64,000 nucleotides of DNA from Cyanophora paradoxa. Taxonomy: Eukaryota > Glaucocystophyceae > Cyanophorales > Cyanophoraceae. Position numbers and translations under genes: made by a program. The notes beneath the pieces are model-generated. The model searched no databases, was not told where the DNA came from, and worked only from the letters and a program-made list of their open reading frames with translations. Positions 39,284 through 50,843 of the stretch are shown here, in pieces. Position 1 is the stretch's first letter; each line of letters opens with the position of its first letter. The stretch is from assembly GCA_004431415.1 (NCBI GenBank), contig QPMI01000054.1, positions 388,236 to 452,235 on the forward strand, given 5' to 3'.

Positions 39284-40794
39284 CTAGCCCTTGACGCGCT
39301 GGGCGACGCCGCCCCAGGGGTCGCGCTCCGCGCCCCACTCGGCCCCCGGCTGGCTCCGCGCGTCCCGCCGCGGCCCGTGTCCGCCCTCCTCCTCGCCCCC
39401 GCCGCCGCCGCCGCCCCCGCCCCCGCCGCCGCGGGCGCCGATGGCGGGGAGGACGGACTTCTTGTTGCCGAAGGGCTCGAAGGCCGGCCGGGCGGGCGGG
39501 GCGGGGATGCCCGGGGCAGGGGACTCGGAGGCGGGCGGAGGGGGCCGTGCCGGGGAGAAGGGGTCGGACTTGCGGAGGAGGGCGGCGGCGCTCAGCGGGT
39601 CGACGACCTCGTCGTGCAGCATGGGCGTCGAGCGCGTCTGGCGGGTGACCCCGAGCGGCTTGGGCGGCTCCGGCGGGGCCGGGAGGGACATGGCCGCCAG
39701 CGACGGCTGCTCCATCACCTTCAGCTTCCGCGGCACCGCCGGCGCCGACATCGCCTCCTTCGTCTTCGACTTCTCTGCCCCCGCCGCCCGTCGCCACAGG
39801 CGCGGCGCCGGCGGGCCGGCCGGCCGGAGGGCGGGCGGGGGCGGACCGAAGTGCAGGATCATGTGCAGGCTCCCGCCGGGCTTCATGCTGCGGCGCGGCA
39901 CGGCGCGAGTGAGCGCGGAGGGCGGCGGGGGCGGCGGAGGCGGAGGCGGGATGGCGCGGGGAAGGGGCGGCGCACTTCTTCCTCCAGAGGACGAACCACT
40001 TGTCGCTGTCGTTCCTGCCTTCCTTGATCATGCGATCCTGTCGGCAAAAGGAAAGGTGAGCGGCGGCGAGCGCGGCGCGGCTAAGCGTGGGCCGCACGAA
40101 GTCAATGACGCAGCGGCCCGCCAGGCTCTGTCCGTTCCAGCTGCGCGCAGCCCCGGGAGCGTTAGAGCTAAGCCGCGCGAGCACTGGCGTCAAAGGGTGG
40201 CCGCGCGAAGAGACTTGCCTCTCGTAGTACACCTGCGGAAGTACAGTGAGCATGCGCTCTGCGGCGGCGGGGCGCGGCGGCGCTCACGTCGCCTTGGAAG
40301 GTCCTTTCTGTCTTCTCGGACACTTCCCAATAGAATGCTTCATACCAGAACTGCACCGCGCAGCGTCACGGTGCTGCCAGTAAGGCGCGGCAGCGGGCGC
40401 ACGGGGTTCTGTCCAGCCTCCTTGCACGCTAGCGTCCTCTGCACGCTGCCGTCCGAGAACTGCAGGCCTACTGGTGAGGGGTGGCCAGCGGCGGCGGGCA
40501 TAGGACGGACCGCCAGTTGGACGTAGCAGTCCGGCGCGTTGGCGAGCTTCGGCTTGTGAAGGTCGCGAGCCTCCAGAACTGCACCGGAGCAGTTAGTCGA
40601 GCAGTAGGCAGACTGAAGCCGCGCGAGGAAGCCAAGGGTTGTGGCTCCGATTCACGGGGCGGGATGCGCCGGGCGGCCACAACGCCGCTGGATACAAGCT
40701 AGCGCTACTCTCAGCAGCCAGGGCCGGTCGCACCCTGCACCCGCAGCGTGCCCACGATGGCGCCGCCGTCCGGCCTTCCCGGGCCTTCCGCCAT
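39284..40794 (-). CDS. C2-domain protein with long Pro/Gly-rich tail
   Basis: The ATG complementary to 40792-40794 starts MAEGPGRPDGGAIVGTLRVQ. The next exon continues in phase with VLEARDLHKPKLANAPDCYV and QLAV, then FSDGSVQRTLACKEAGQNPV, FWYEAFYWEVSEKTERTFQG, a VYYERQ exon, RMIKEGRNDSDKWFVLWRKK and KPGGSLHMILHFG. That is the complete C2 order: L-V-V--A-DL, the DCYV strand, NPV-W-E-F-F-V, W--L and GG-L-L-LHF. C2 domains bind membranes, often with calcium. A tail of about 190 residues, including MEQPSLAAMSLPAPPEPPKP, HDEVVDPLSAAALLRKSDPF and a poly-Gly run, has no known domain and looks disordered. The stop is complementary to 39284-39286. Confidence 0.8.
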
Positions 40795-40972
40795 CGCTAC
40801 GAGCGTCTTCAACGCTACAAGCAAGCCGCCTGCATCTCCAGCTGCGCTAAGCTAAGGCTCTCTGTTGCGGGATCTGACGAGTCGAACTCTTGTTGTAGCT
40901 TCTTAGTTGGCTCGATTGTCGTACCCCGGCGTGGGCCTGCGCTGGCCGCAGTCCTGGCCCCTGGGCGCCCCT

Positions 40973-42800
40973 ATGCACAGGTCGGACTCTTCGCAGGTGG
41001 CAGAGCTGCTCGGCGGCCTCGGTGAGCCGCCATACGCATGTTCCCGTGCTTGCCGCAGTGCCTGCGCTGATCGCTCGCTCGGGCAGCGGTGCGCGGAGGA
41101 ACCCCGCGGGCGGTGCCAGCACCCGTGAGGCTGACCCCCGCGGTCGGCGGAGCTCGTCCGTCGTCGGGCGCGGGCCCGCCAGCCTCGCCGCGCGTCCGCC
41201 CGAGCTCAGGGGCTGCAGCGAGAGGACCGGCAGCGGCCGCAAGCCCTAGGGACGCAGCGCAGCCACCTTCGCCCATCGGCAGGGGAGGCGCCGTGGCAGC
41301 CGCGTACGGGCGGGTCTCCGCGCCGGCGCAGCGCCCGTCGGAGCGCCGGGACGCGGCAGCGGCGTTCCAGCAGCCGCGAGCACTCGCTGTAGCTCGCCGC
41401 ACGGAGCCGCTCCCGCCCTCGCCGACCGGAGCCGAGCGCGCCGGCCCTCCTCTGCCGCGGGGCCGCGCGGCCGGCGGCGCGGGGGGCGGCGCCCTCCTCG
41501 TCCCCGTCCGCCGCGGCGCCGGCCGCCCGCCCTTCGTCGGCCCGGACCCAAGCGCCCGCTCCGGCGGGCCGGGCGCGGCCCAGCAGCGGCCGCGGGCCTC
41601 CCCTGACCGCCGAAGACTTCGGCGGGGGCCTGGGCGAGGTGCCTCACGCCGCGCCGCCCGCGCTCTCGTCCCGCCTCGCCTCGCCTCACATTCGGCGGGG
41701 GGCAGATCCTCCCGGCCCGCGTCTCGGTACCCGCCTCCTCCTCCTCCCCCTCTGCCGCCGTGAACGCCGCCGTGGGCCGCCGCTCGGCGGGCCCCTCCTC
41801 CTCCTCCTCCTCGCGCGCCCCCGCGGCCCCCGCACCCCCCTCCTCCCGCGCACCCCGCGCCGGCCCCTCCCGCCTCGCCCGGAACCCAGGTCCGCGCGCG
41901 CGCCCTCCGACTCTCCCGTACCCCCCGAGCGCGCCGCCTTCTCTCCTCACAACCCGGCCCCGCCAGAAGCCAGGGTGGCCTTCACGGGGCGCTCCAACTA
42001 CGACCTCTCCTTCCTCCAGGTGCGGTACCCCCCGCACCCGCACCACACCAAGACGAAGCCCCGCGCCGCGTACCCGCGCGCCGCCGGAGCGGGGCGGCGA
42101 CGCGCCTCCCGCAGGACATGTACAGCGACGATTTCGGGGACCCCGACGACCGGCCCGAGGCGCGGCGCCCCCGCCCCCGCCCCGGAGCGCTGCCTGTACC
42201 CCCCGAGCCTTCGTTCGCCGCAGCGGCTGGACGAGGAGTGGGAGGCGTACTGGCAGTGGGCGTCGGCGGGGGGCGAGGGGGAGGGGGGCCTGCCGGGGGA
42301 CGAGGCGGAGTGGACGTACGAGCGGCTGCTGGCGCTGGACGAGCGCATCGAGCGCAACAACGGCCTCCGCGTCGCCGACTTCCAGCGCCTCCGCCGCGCC
42401 CGCTTCGACGAGCCCGCCCGCCCCCTGTCCGCCCCCGCCCCGCCCCGCCCGCCCTCCCCCTCCCGCCCCTCGCTCTTCGAGCCGCGCCGCAGCGTCGGCG
42501 GCGAGTGCGCCGTGTGCCTGGAGGCCTACAGGGCGCGTTGCCCGCCACCCATCCCCCCCCCCCCTCTTCTAAGGCGGGGGGCAGGGCGGGGAGATGCTGC
42601 GGGTGCTGCCGTGCAGCCACGCCTTCCACGAGGAGTGCCTCAAGCCCTGGTTCAAGGTCCGCCCCAGCGCCCCCGCCCCCGCCCCCTCCGCCACCGCCCC
42701 TGACCCGCCCTGCCCGCAGAACGAGCACACGTGCCCGAACTGCCGGCGGGACCTCCGGAGCCCCGAGGAGGGGGGCGCCGGCGGCCCCTCCGCGCCGTAG
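40973..42800 (+). CDS. RING-H2 E3 ubiquitin ligase
   Basis: The C-terminal exons are clear: GGECAVCLEAY (about 42500-42530), then MLRVLPCSHAFHEECLKPWF after an intron, then NEHTCPNCRRDL (about 42720-42755). Together they make a C3H2C3 RING-H2, the zinc-binding fold that recruits a ubiquitin-conjugating enzyme. Before it come RLDEEWEAYWQWAS, AEWTYERLLALDERIE and RNNGLRVADFQRLRRARF, a helical region common in plant and algal RING proteins, and VAFTGRSNYDLSFLQ with DMYSDDFGDPDDRP. The N-terminal half (41090-41900) is Pro/Ala/Arg-rich and poorly resolved. The start is uncertain: the ATG at 40973 (MHRSDSSQVAELLGGL) followed by a GTGAGC donor is the best candidate. The substrate is unknown. The stop is TAG at 42798-42800. 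Confidence 0.8.
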
Positions 42801-45800
42801 CGCGATTACCGGCCACAGTCTCAACACACAAGCAGTGCGCGGGCTGCCAAGGGGGCACAATGTCAACGTTATTTTTGCGCCCCGTCCTCCATGTATATGC
42901 GTATGTTGCCGAAATAAACGCTCGATCTCGTTCCGCTTGCGCAAGCTGCCGAAGTCGGAATCTACACAAATTGAAATCAAAATCCTGGTATCTTAATTTA
43001 TTTACAGTGATGACGTGTTACAACTGTGCATGTGCAGGGCGTCCGCAGGTCTGAATAACAGTAGAGCTGGAACCGTTGAACTGCATGGGTACAGGCCACC
43101 TCATGATCAACTAATTGAATTCGAAAGGCCAGGTTATAATTATGCCTTTCCGTGATTGAAAAACTGAAACTACTCAAAACTATAGCCTATTAGCTAGGTG
43201 TGCGGAAGTAGATCGTCGGATGTATCAATGGGACAAGACTGTAGCTGCAGCTGTGTCAGATTTGCGCATCCTGAAACCAACAGCTTCCGCATGAGGCACG
43301 TCTGTCTCCTGACTGCGCATGCGCCGGCGCAAACAGGCGTAGTTAATATACAATAATCGCGACTCGTGGGTCTTGAGCTTAAAATGCAAATAGTGACAAC
43401 GAACTGCTACAGCCGGGATCCGAGTAGATGGCGAGGCGCAAGGCTCGCAGGGTGGCAGCACACGACGCGATTGCGTTGATATCGAAGCCGGCGAACTCGC
43501 CATTGAGAACAATCTGATGTCGCGAGTAAAATTGCGCATGCGCATGTGAGAGTATTCTTATAGTTGTGACCAATATATTAATGTTTTAATTCGTTTGGAT
43601 TTAGGGAAAGTGGATCACGAACATCAGCCTGCTCAAGCCACCGTGTGAGGGAGGCAAGTTTGCGCTGCGCATGCAATATTAATGGACGTCGACGTCCGCT
43701 CACGATCAGCAAAATGCACACTAGCTTAGAATATTTCACTGACTCATTGAGCTGAACGCTTAGAATTTCTATAGCTATCGAACCTGAGGCCATCGAGCGA
43801 TGCCCTGAAGGCGGCAGATTTTCTTCAGGGTTGTCACGCCGACATTCAGGTTTTTCGCAGCGTCCTAAAATATGAATGTATACGTAAACGTGGTCAAGTC
43901 GCTGACATTTTGTCGCAGTGCCACAAACAATTCACGACGGTGCTCGTACCGCAAAGCACAGGTCGAAATTGGCGACAATCTGATCACGAGAGACGTCGAC
44001 GGAGATTTCGTCGCATTTGCAGTTCTCTCCCACGGCCGGAGCTCGCGATTGAGATGGTTCGGCGCTTGCGCCTAGGCCCGCTTCTGCAGGTGGGCCTGCA
44101 GCTGACCCTGTGGGCGGCCGTGGCGCTGGCCGTGGTTCCAGAATCGACGACGTCGACGTTGCAGTCGCAATCGGTCCCTGGCCATGGAGCTCACTGGAGC
44201 GACATCGACCCGCATACACATCTGCAGCTGCAGCCTACAGGATGAAAAGACGGATGATCATGAGCGGTGCGAATAGCGCTAGCATATATATGTAGCATAA
44301 ATTAAATTAGAAGGTTTCAAACCTGATCAGGAATTTTTTGAAACTCATCACGAGGGGTTGCGAGAGCGAGATTCGTCTGCATGTGTCGCAGCGTCAACGT
44401 GTCGCCGAATTCAAAGCTCGATCGAGAGTCCGGGGGCCGAATACTGAGTTGGGGCATATGCATATGACCGTGGGCGCCGGCAGCATAAACGTTAAAATCG
44501 ATATCGATATCGAAATCGATCTCGCGGTCGCAATCCTGAAGCTGCAGCTGCGGTAAATGCTCGTGCGGGGCTCGTGGTCGAGGCTCGAACACCGTGCGCG
44601 TAGAATGCAGCGGCCCATCTGCTTGCATGGACTCCGGGGATGCATGCATGTGCGCGTACGTGTACGCATCCACCTCGACGTCGACGTCGACGTCGCGTTC
44701 GAATTCGTTGTTGCTTCTGCATCGTGCACATATATACGATCAGCGCGAGACTGTCACGTATTCTGCAGCATGCATATGGAGCTACATGCATGTCCATGTA
44801 CGTATATATATACGTTTATAATTACGGTCTTTATAATTATATAAGATAATCGAACAATACCATATTAAAGGCACCTCAATCCGTGGCCATGGGCGTACGC
44901 GTACGCGTGCACGTGCGAGTCCGCATCTTGCGCATGCGTATGCGTACGCATATGCATGTCGAGGTCCGTATAGGCGCGGATAATGGTACCGGTGGCGTCC
45001 GCACGCGCATGCGTCTCTACCTCGTCACAATCGCGATATCGATCGGCGCGCCTGTTCGGAAGCGCGGACGAGAAGATGTCTGGCGCGATTCCTGCGCTCA
45101 GGCTGATGCGTTCGAATTCGGAGCCGCTAGCGAGGCTCATTCTCTGCAAGGCTGGCTGCAAATGTTCGTGCTCCGCGTCTTGATTCGAATTCGGCCGCGC
45201 ACGGACATACACATGCACATGGCCATGGGCTGGCAGATCTAGAGGTTGATGATCATCAGGTAGCATGATCAGTTGATAGCATGCGCAGCGAAATATTAAT
45301 GCATACGGTGGACGCTGATCATGAGCAAATCTAGAAGCTAGCCTAGTAGCTGCGCATGCGCGTGCTGGCCGTGGCCGAGCTCGAGGTACAGACCGTACAG
45401 CGCGCACAGCCGCGCCGGCCGGCGGCTACAATTTGCAAGCGCATGTTGGCGCCGCCGGGCCGGCGCCGCCGTTCCGTCGGTTCCGAATCTCGACCTTTGC
45501 AATTGGTGCCATGGCCACCGTACCGGTATGCATATATATGCAGCCGGCGCCGCAGGCGGGCTGGGGGGCCAGTGGGGGCCTGGGGCGGCCCGCCGCCCGC
45601 GGCTCGGGCCCGGCCGCGGGCGCCGCCGCGCCGGCCGGGGCCCGCGCCTTTACCCTTTCAAAGTTTAGTTGGCTCCTGTGCACGCGAACTTTCGGAACGG
45701 ACTCTTGAAGAGTCTGAACGCGTACGGTGCCGCGTCGGTGCGGCGTACCGTGGCGTACGACGGTCCGTCGACGGACCGTCGACGGTACGGTGCACGTGTA

Positions 45801-48738
45801 ATTATATACAGTAACCTTGACTGTACGCAATTGTTTTTCAACTTTTTGAGACCAACTGCTCGCCCGACGGCGGCCGACGCCCGCCGCCCGGATATCGATT
45901 CTATGGCCCCGGAAGTTGCCGAAAGGCCCGGAACTCAACAAAGAAAAAGAAATGGACCAATGGGCTGCCGTTCGGCGTGACGCCGTGAAGTCGACAACCA
46001 CCTCCGGAAAAAATGATTCATTTCGAGCCGATTTCGACTCAGATTTCAAGTTAAGTGCTGAAATCGGAGGAATTGGATCCGGAGCTAGCACTCGACGTCA
46101 CGTCCGGCAATTTTTTGCAATGAACCGTGAGCCGTTGAACAGCGAAACGTCTAATAAACATCATTGATTTTAATGATTACCGCGTTACTAATTAAAATTG
46201 TTTCTTGTGAATCAACGTGGCACCGCGGCCGGCCAAACAGCCTCTGTACCGGTGGACCATTGATGGTCCGGATCTATATAGCTACCTGGTATAGTAGTAT
46301 AATAGTACCGCCTACTACCTATACCGCGTTCCGAAGTTTAATTCATGGCTGATATCGATAGCGCAGAGCGCCGCGGCCGCAGGCTGGTTGCCGGCGACTT
46401 GCAAACAGGATCCAGCCTGGCAGGCTTCGAATTCCAGGGCTTCCAACTTCCAAGCTCAAGTTCGAATTCCGGATCCAGGCTTCTAGCGCATGCCCAATTT
46501 CGAATTCCACGTTGTGTATATACGTACAGTGCGCATGCGCTTGCGGCTGTGTACAGTGTACACGCGCATGCGCCTTTCATTCAATGCACACGTAGAAAGC
46601 TAACATGCATGCATAAGGAGCCGCGCAAGTTGCTGCGCATGGCTTTGCAGGCTGTATGCGAAGCAGCGCAGCTGCATCATCAGGCCCGTCGTGGTTATAT
46701 ATATAGTAGCGGCCCCGCACCGACCGTATACGTAACTAGTACTTCCGGATCCGAAATCATCATGGCATCTACCCGGTCACCGTGGCACTAGTATAGCTAG
46801 CTATAGCAGCTGCAGCGGGAGTTTTCGAATTCGAATTCCGGAGGAACGCATATGCCTACGTACTAGTATATTTTTGGAGGAACAATACTACGGTACGTAT
46901 ACTGCAGCTGGCCATGGTACGGTATATATTTCGCGTAGTTGTCGACGTCGACTTAAATTAGAGCTTCGACCGTCGGACTGGCACGCGTACGACGACGTCG
47001 ACGTCGACCTGCCCGTGGCTGCCCTACCCGTCACGGCGTATGAGTTTGTCTGGATCGGATCATCGATATCGGATTCCAAACAAACAGTGGGGCCTCGTGC
47101 TCAATCGCAACTTTACGATCATCTCGAGTGTTTTAGAGTACTCGAGATCTAGACGAACCCCCTTATTAGTTAAGACTCCTACCGAATACTGCGGATATTC
47201 GAATATTCTATAGCTACCGCATTGCGAATATTGCAAGGGGGGAAGGGGACCCCCTTGCTTCCCGTTCCCTCGCTTCAGCCAAAATTTTTCTATGAGGCCG
47301 TTTTCGAGGTCCAGTTTGCAACACCAGAAAAAAAGGGGCTTTATTCGCATTCCGATTGGCTCGGTGGACCGGTCAGCTTTCGACTTTCGAGCATGAAAGT
47401 CGAGGGGAAAAAGTGGTTTTCGAGGGGAAAACGAACTTCTCCTCACTCCGGTCTTCGAATTTCTTGCGCGGTTATGCATGGAACCAGTTCTCCCTAGCTG
47501 TCTCCTCTAGATTTCCGCTTCCTCGCAGCTGCAGTGCGCCGCGTACGCCTTGCTCTTCGTTGCGCGGTTCTGCATGGAACCACTTCTCTCTAGCTGTCTC
47601 CTCTAGATTTCCGCTTCCTCGCACTGCGCCGCGTACGCCGCACGGTACCCGTGCCGCCTGGACTACTTTTGACCGCATCAAGCTTGCGCCGCTGCCTATA
47701 GCTAGCTGCGCCGCGAACAGGACCTGCGATTGCAGCTGAGCACGCCCGGCCGTGCAGATCTAGATCGTGCTCTGTTGCTGCGCTCAGCACGTCTGCGAAA
47801 TCGAGCTTATACCGCAAAACCGCGTGCGCCGCTGCCCGCAGCCGAGCACGCCGGGCGGGCCGGGCGCTCTTGTTGCGGTCGACACTTCGCTGCTTGGCTT
47901 CTCGGACTCGCCGCGGTGCTTGCTTCGGCAGATTGCCCCGCAGCCTTATGCCCGCTAGTAGCTTCGCCAAATTGGCGCTTCGTCGTTCGCTTTGTCGGGT
48001 GCGTGAAGATTCATGAAGTGGACCGCCCATACACAGCGAAGTGGGGGGGTACCCCCGCCATTAACACTCAGTTCCCATACAAACCTGTCCAAGTAACTGC
48101 CAGAACAGGCAATAACTGCCGGCCGCCCGCCGGCGCCCGGGCGCCGCGCTAGCAAGCTAGCAGCTCTTAGCTACGTCTAGCCAGGAGAATGGAAGCGGTC
48201 CGGTCGCTGGAAGCGCTCTGGTTCGGAAGTTCGACTCGTAGCTAGTGCGAACCAGCCGGGCCATTGCGGAGGCGCGCCGTGGCCAGCTCACCGCATCCGT
48301 AGTGCGCCTGGCATGTTGTGGACAAGCGGGCGCGCCGCGCCGCGCTGCCTGTGGTCCGCGGAAGGTGACTGCCGCGCACTGCGAACGTAGGATCGCAGAA
48401 AGCTGACCGCTGGCATCGCAGAGCCGACGCAGGACGTCGCGAACGGAATGAGCATCTAATGAGCATCTGCTGATGCGCTGGGCTGGTCGCCGCGCGACCG
48501 GCCTGACCGACGCCCCGCCAGGAGGCCGCGCACCAGCCGCGCGCCTCGCCGGCCGAGCGCAGGTGCAGCCTCGCCTTCCGAATGAGCTTTAGCTAAGCTG
48601 ACAGTGATGAACGACGCTCGCAGCGCGCGCGGGACGCCGTTCCTGGGCCGCCCGCTCTTGGTGGTGGTTGCCGCCCCTCGGGAGTCGCCGTGGTGCGGGC
48701 GCAACCTTTTGCATCCTTTCCTCAGCTCGTTTCTGATG
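42801..48738. other. Large low-GC, palindrome-rich intergenic region
   Basis: I find no gene I can support in this stretch of almost 6 kb. It is markedly lower in GC than the flanks and crowded with overlapping palindromes, such as ATCGATATCGATATCGAAATC (about 44500), GTCGACGTCGACGTCGACGT (44678-44697) and CGTACGCGTACGCGT (44894-44908). Short frames such as 45916-46167 or 43910-44245 have no motif and no intron context. A GC-rich island at 45540-45650 has Ala/Gly-rich frames only. One local duplication is listed separately. Confidence 0.6.
47464..47639. repeat. Tandem duplication, two ~80-bp units
   Basis: TTGCGCGGTT...GCGCCGCGTACGCC occurs at 47464-47549 and 47560-47639. The units share long stretches such as CTAGCTGTCTCCTCTAGATT and differ by a few substitutions and a six-base insertion (GCTGCA) in the first. 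It is a local duplication in non-coding DNA and could be part of an old repeat family. Confidence 0.85.
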
Positions 48739-48906
48739 TTATCTACATGCAGGCATTGCGTGCGCATGGTGTAGCGCTTCGAGGCGGGCGTTCTTGACCG
48801 AGAACGCCACCTGGTCCCCCTTCTTGGCCAGACCTTGCTTCTCCCCGTCGCTCTCCGCGTCTCCCTTTGATAGCGCGTCGTCTAGATTGTTATGTACGAT
48901 GAATCT
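48739..48906 (-). CDS. Possible exon, cold-shock-domain-like fragment
   Basis: On the minus strand an open frame reads RFIVHNNLDDALSKGD, continues through an acidic patch to KKGDQVAFSVKNARLEA, and ends at TAA (complementary to 48739-48741). F-VH-N-LD followed by KGD-V-FSV----A resembles the second half of a cold-shock RNA-binding domain. The first half, with the aromatic RNP motifs, is not found. An upstream open stretch at 48955-49329 cannot be joined with confidence. It may be a decayed or partial gene, or chance. Confidence 0.3.
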   Translation of the reverse strand, partial: RFIVHNNLDDALSKGDAESDGEKQGLAKKGDQVAFSVKNARLEALHHAHAMPACR

Positions 48907-49931
48907 ATGCGTTTTCCCGCCGCCGCGCCCGCCCCCCCTCTCCAGGGTTGGGTGCTACCACTGCACCACTCTAGCAGAGGCGCCCTGCGCGCCCAGCACG
49001 CCCCGCGGCACTGGAGATGAATGAAAACGATGTAAATTACATAGAAGTACATCAGAGCACGATCCAACCCGTCCGGGAAGCGCGGGCAAGGGGTCCGAGC
49101 CTGACCCCATGTCCTTGCCACCACCACCGCCAGCCTCCGAACGCAGCACGGCGCCCTGCACAGCACGCGCGCGGTGCGCAACATAGTTAGCCTTGCGTAT
49201 GAGCACAGCTGGCACGGGGGTTCTGCCGGGATGCGCACCGGGAGCGACCAGCACTGCAGCAGTGGCGGACACCAGGCCAGACCGCGCGGCGGACTCGCCC
49301 AATGGCCCCGGCGTAAGCTGTTGACACAAACGATGCCGCCAGTGCGCTGCGGGCGTCGGGCGAGGTCGGGGTTGGTCGCCGGCAGGCGAGCGGGCGGGCG
49401 CAGCGGGCGGACCTCATCATCGTGCCAAGGCGAGGACGCCGACCATTCTCGAACGCTTCCAGCATCTTATAATCCTGTTTGGAACACGTTAGGCCCGCGC
49501 AGCTAGAGCGCCCAGGTCGCCGCACCTTCCAGAGCACACCGCCTGACGGGCGGGCGGCGCGGTCGCGCTGTATCGACGCAGATGATGTCTATATGACCTG
49601 TGCGTACCCTCTGATACGCCGCCAGGCAGCGCCGAGCTCGCCCGCCTCCGCCACTCCCGCCAGGCAGCGCCCGAAGACGGCGCCTAGATCAACGGCAAGC
49701 TGGGGATCTGTTACGTTCAATCGATAGAGCTTCGAACGCTCTACTCAACGGTGCTAGCCGCGCCTGGCGGAGTAGGAAGGTTGGGGAGAAACTAGGAACG
49801 AAAGTGCGGTGATCCGCCAAACCGGGTTGGACTTCAAGTCCTAGGCGGGCCATAGAACTCGAATGTCAATGCACCTACCCCCCCCACACTTCGCTGTGAT
49901 AGCTCACTTCTGTTCATAATTGCCACGGCAG
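48907..49931. other. Unassigned stretch, possible exons
   Basis: GC content rises here and open stretches exist on both strands, for example a minus-strand run containing LTPGPLGESAARSGLVSATA and ending with an AVQ|GT-like boundary. None shows a motif I recognise, and splice sites cannot be chosen with confidence. The stretch may hold the missing 5' exons of the terminal exon at 49932 or remnants of a minus-strand gene. Confidence 0.4.
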
Positions 49932-50241
49932 GCCTGCGATCGAGGACCTCCACATGGGAGTCCTCAAGCGCCTCCGTGACGCCGGCCTCGCGGATATCGA
50001 AATTCAAGACCTTGTCTACCAGATGCGCAGCGGGAGCGAGCAGCGCGCCAGCCGCGTGGCTCTGCGGGCGCTCGAAGCGGCGGGCCGCCTCACCATGCTC
50101 TCGCAACACGGCTCTCTTCAGGACCGCCGCCGCTGGCTGCCGCTCACCCCCATGGGCGACTTCCGCCTCGACCCCCTCCAGAAGGCCTGGTTCGCCTATG
50201 TTTACGGCGAGCCCTCTGCAGACAACACCATCATCTTTTAG
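49932..50241 (+). CDS. Terminal exon of an unrecognised gene
   Basis: Directly after a TGCCACGGCAG acceptor the frame reads PAIEDLHMGVLKRLRDAGLA, DIEIQDLVYQMRSGSEQRAS, RVALRALEAAGRLTMLSQHG, SLQDRRRWLPLTPMGDFRLD and PLQKAWFAYVYGEPSADNTI, ending IF and TAG. It is helical, balanced in charge and coding-like, unlike its flanks. An internal ATG at 49954 could start a 95-residue protein, but the open frame runs back to the splice acceptor. That makes it more likely the last exon of a longer gene whose upstream exons I cannot place. No family is recognised. Confidence 0.55.
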
Positions 50242-50843
50242 CCAGCTGTTCAGGGTTAGGGGTAGGCCGCGCGAACACAAATGATGCGCAGCGTTTTTCC
50301 GCTCCAGAACAATCTTTCATATACAGTGCGCTGAATCTGGCCTTTCATTCAGGCTTTTCTTTATTCGGTTAGATCGCAGCGTCTGCATATCAGCCCTTTT
50401 CTATTCTTTTCAATCATATATAATATTAATCTGTGTCTATCTTTACTACTTCAACCTGCCGCGCGCGCTGGGCCGGGGTCGATCATCGGATCTACATCTG
50501 CCCCGTGCATGTTCGTGCCACTACTACTCTTTCATTAGATCCCGATTCCCCCCTTGCACCCCCGGCGCGCCAAACGCGGCCGGGCCCCTAGTTCGTGTCG
50601 CATCCGATGATCATGATCTGTTAACGTTGTGCGACTTCGAACTCCTGCCACACCGCCACGTTTCAAATTCACTCCTGTCATAACGTTAACAGATCTAGAT
50701 CTGAAGCGCTTTAAGTTTCCCCCAGGTCTGTTATCCAGATCTTGGCGACTCTTGCTGCGTGCATGCGAGTCTCGCAGTGATTGGATTCGACAATGGACCG
50801 CGCGCATCAGGAGCGGCTTCGGCGGACGAGAGCCGCCCTAGAT
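50242..50843. other. Intergenic spacer, low GC
   Basis: About 600 bases between the preceding exon and the 3' end of the NLR-like gene. AT-rich stretches (50300-50450) are followed by near-palindromic AACGTTAACAGATCTAGATC at about 50683-50702, echoed at about 50620. No gene is seen. Confidence 0.5.

Noticed and set aside
45916-46167. 84-codon open frame with balanced composition
   Set aside because: No motif, no neighbouring exons, and it lies in palindrome-rich low-GC DNA.
49760-49850. Possible tRNA around GGACTTCAAGTCC
   Set aside because: The apparent T-loop stem does not pair and no acceptor stem is found.
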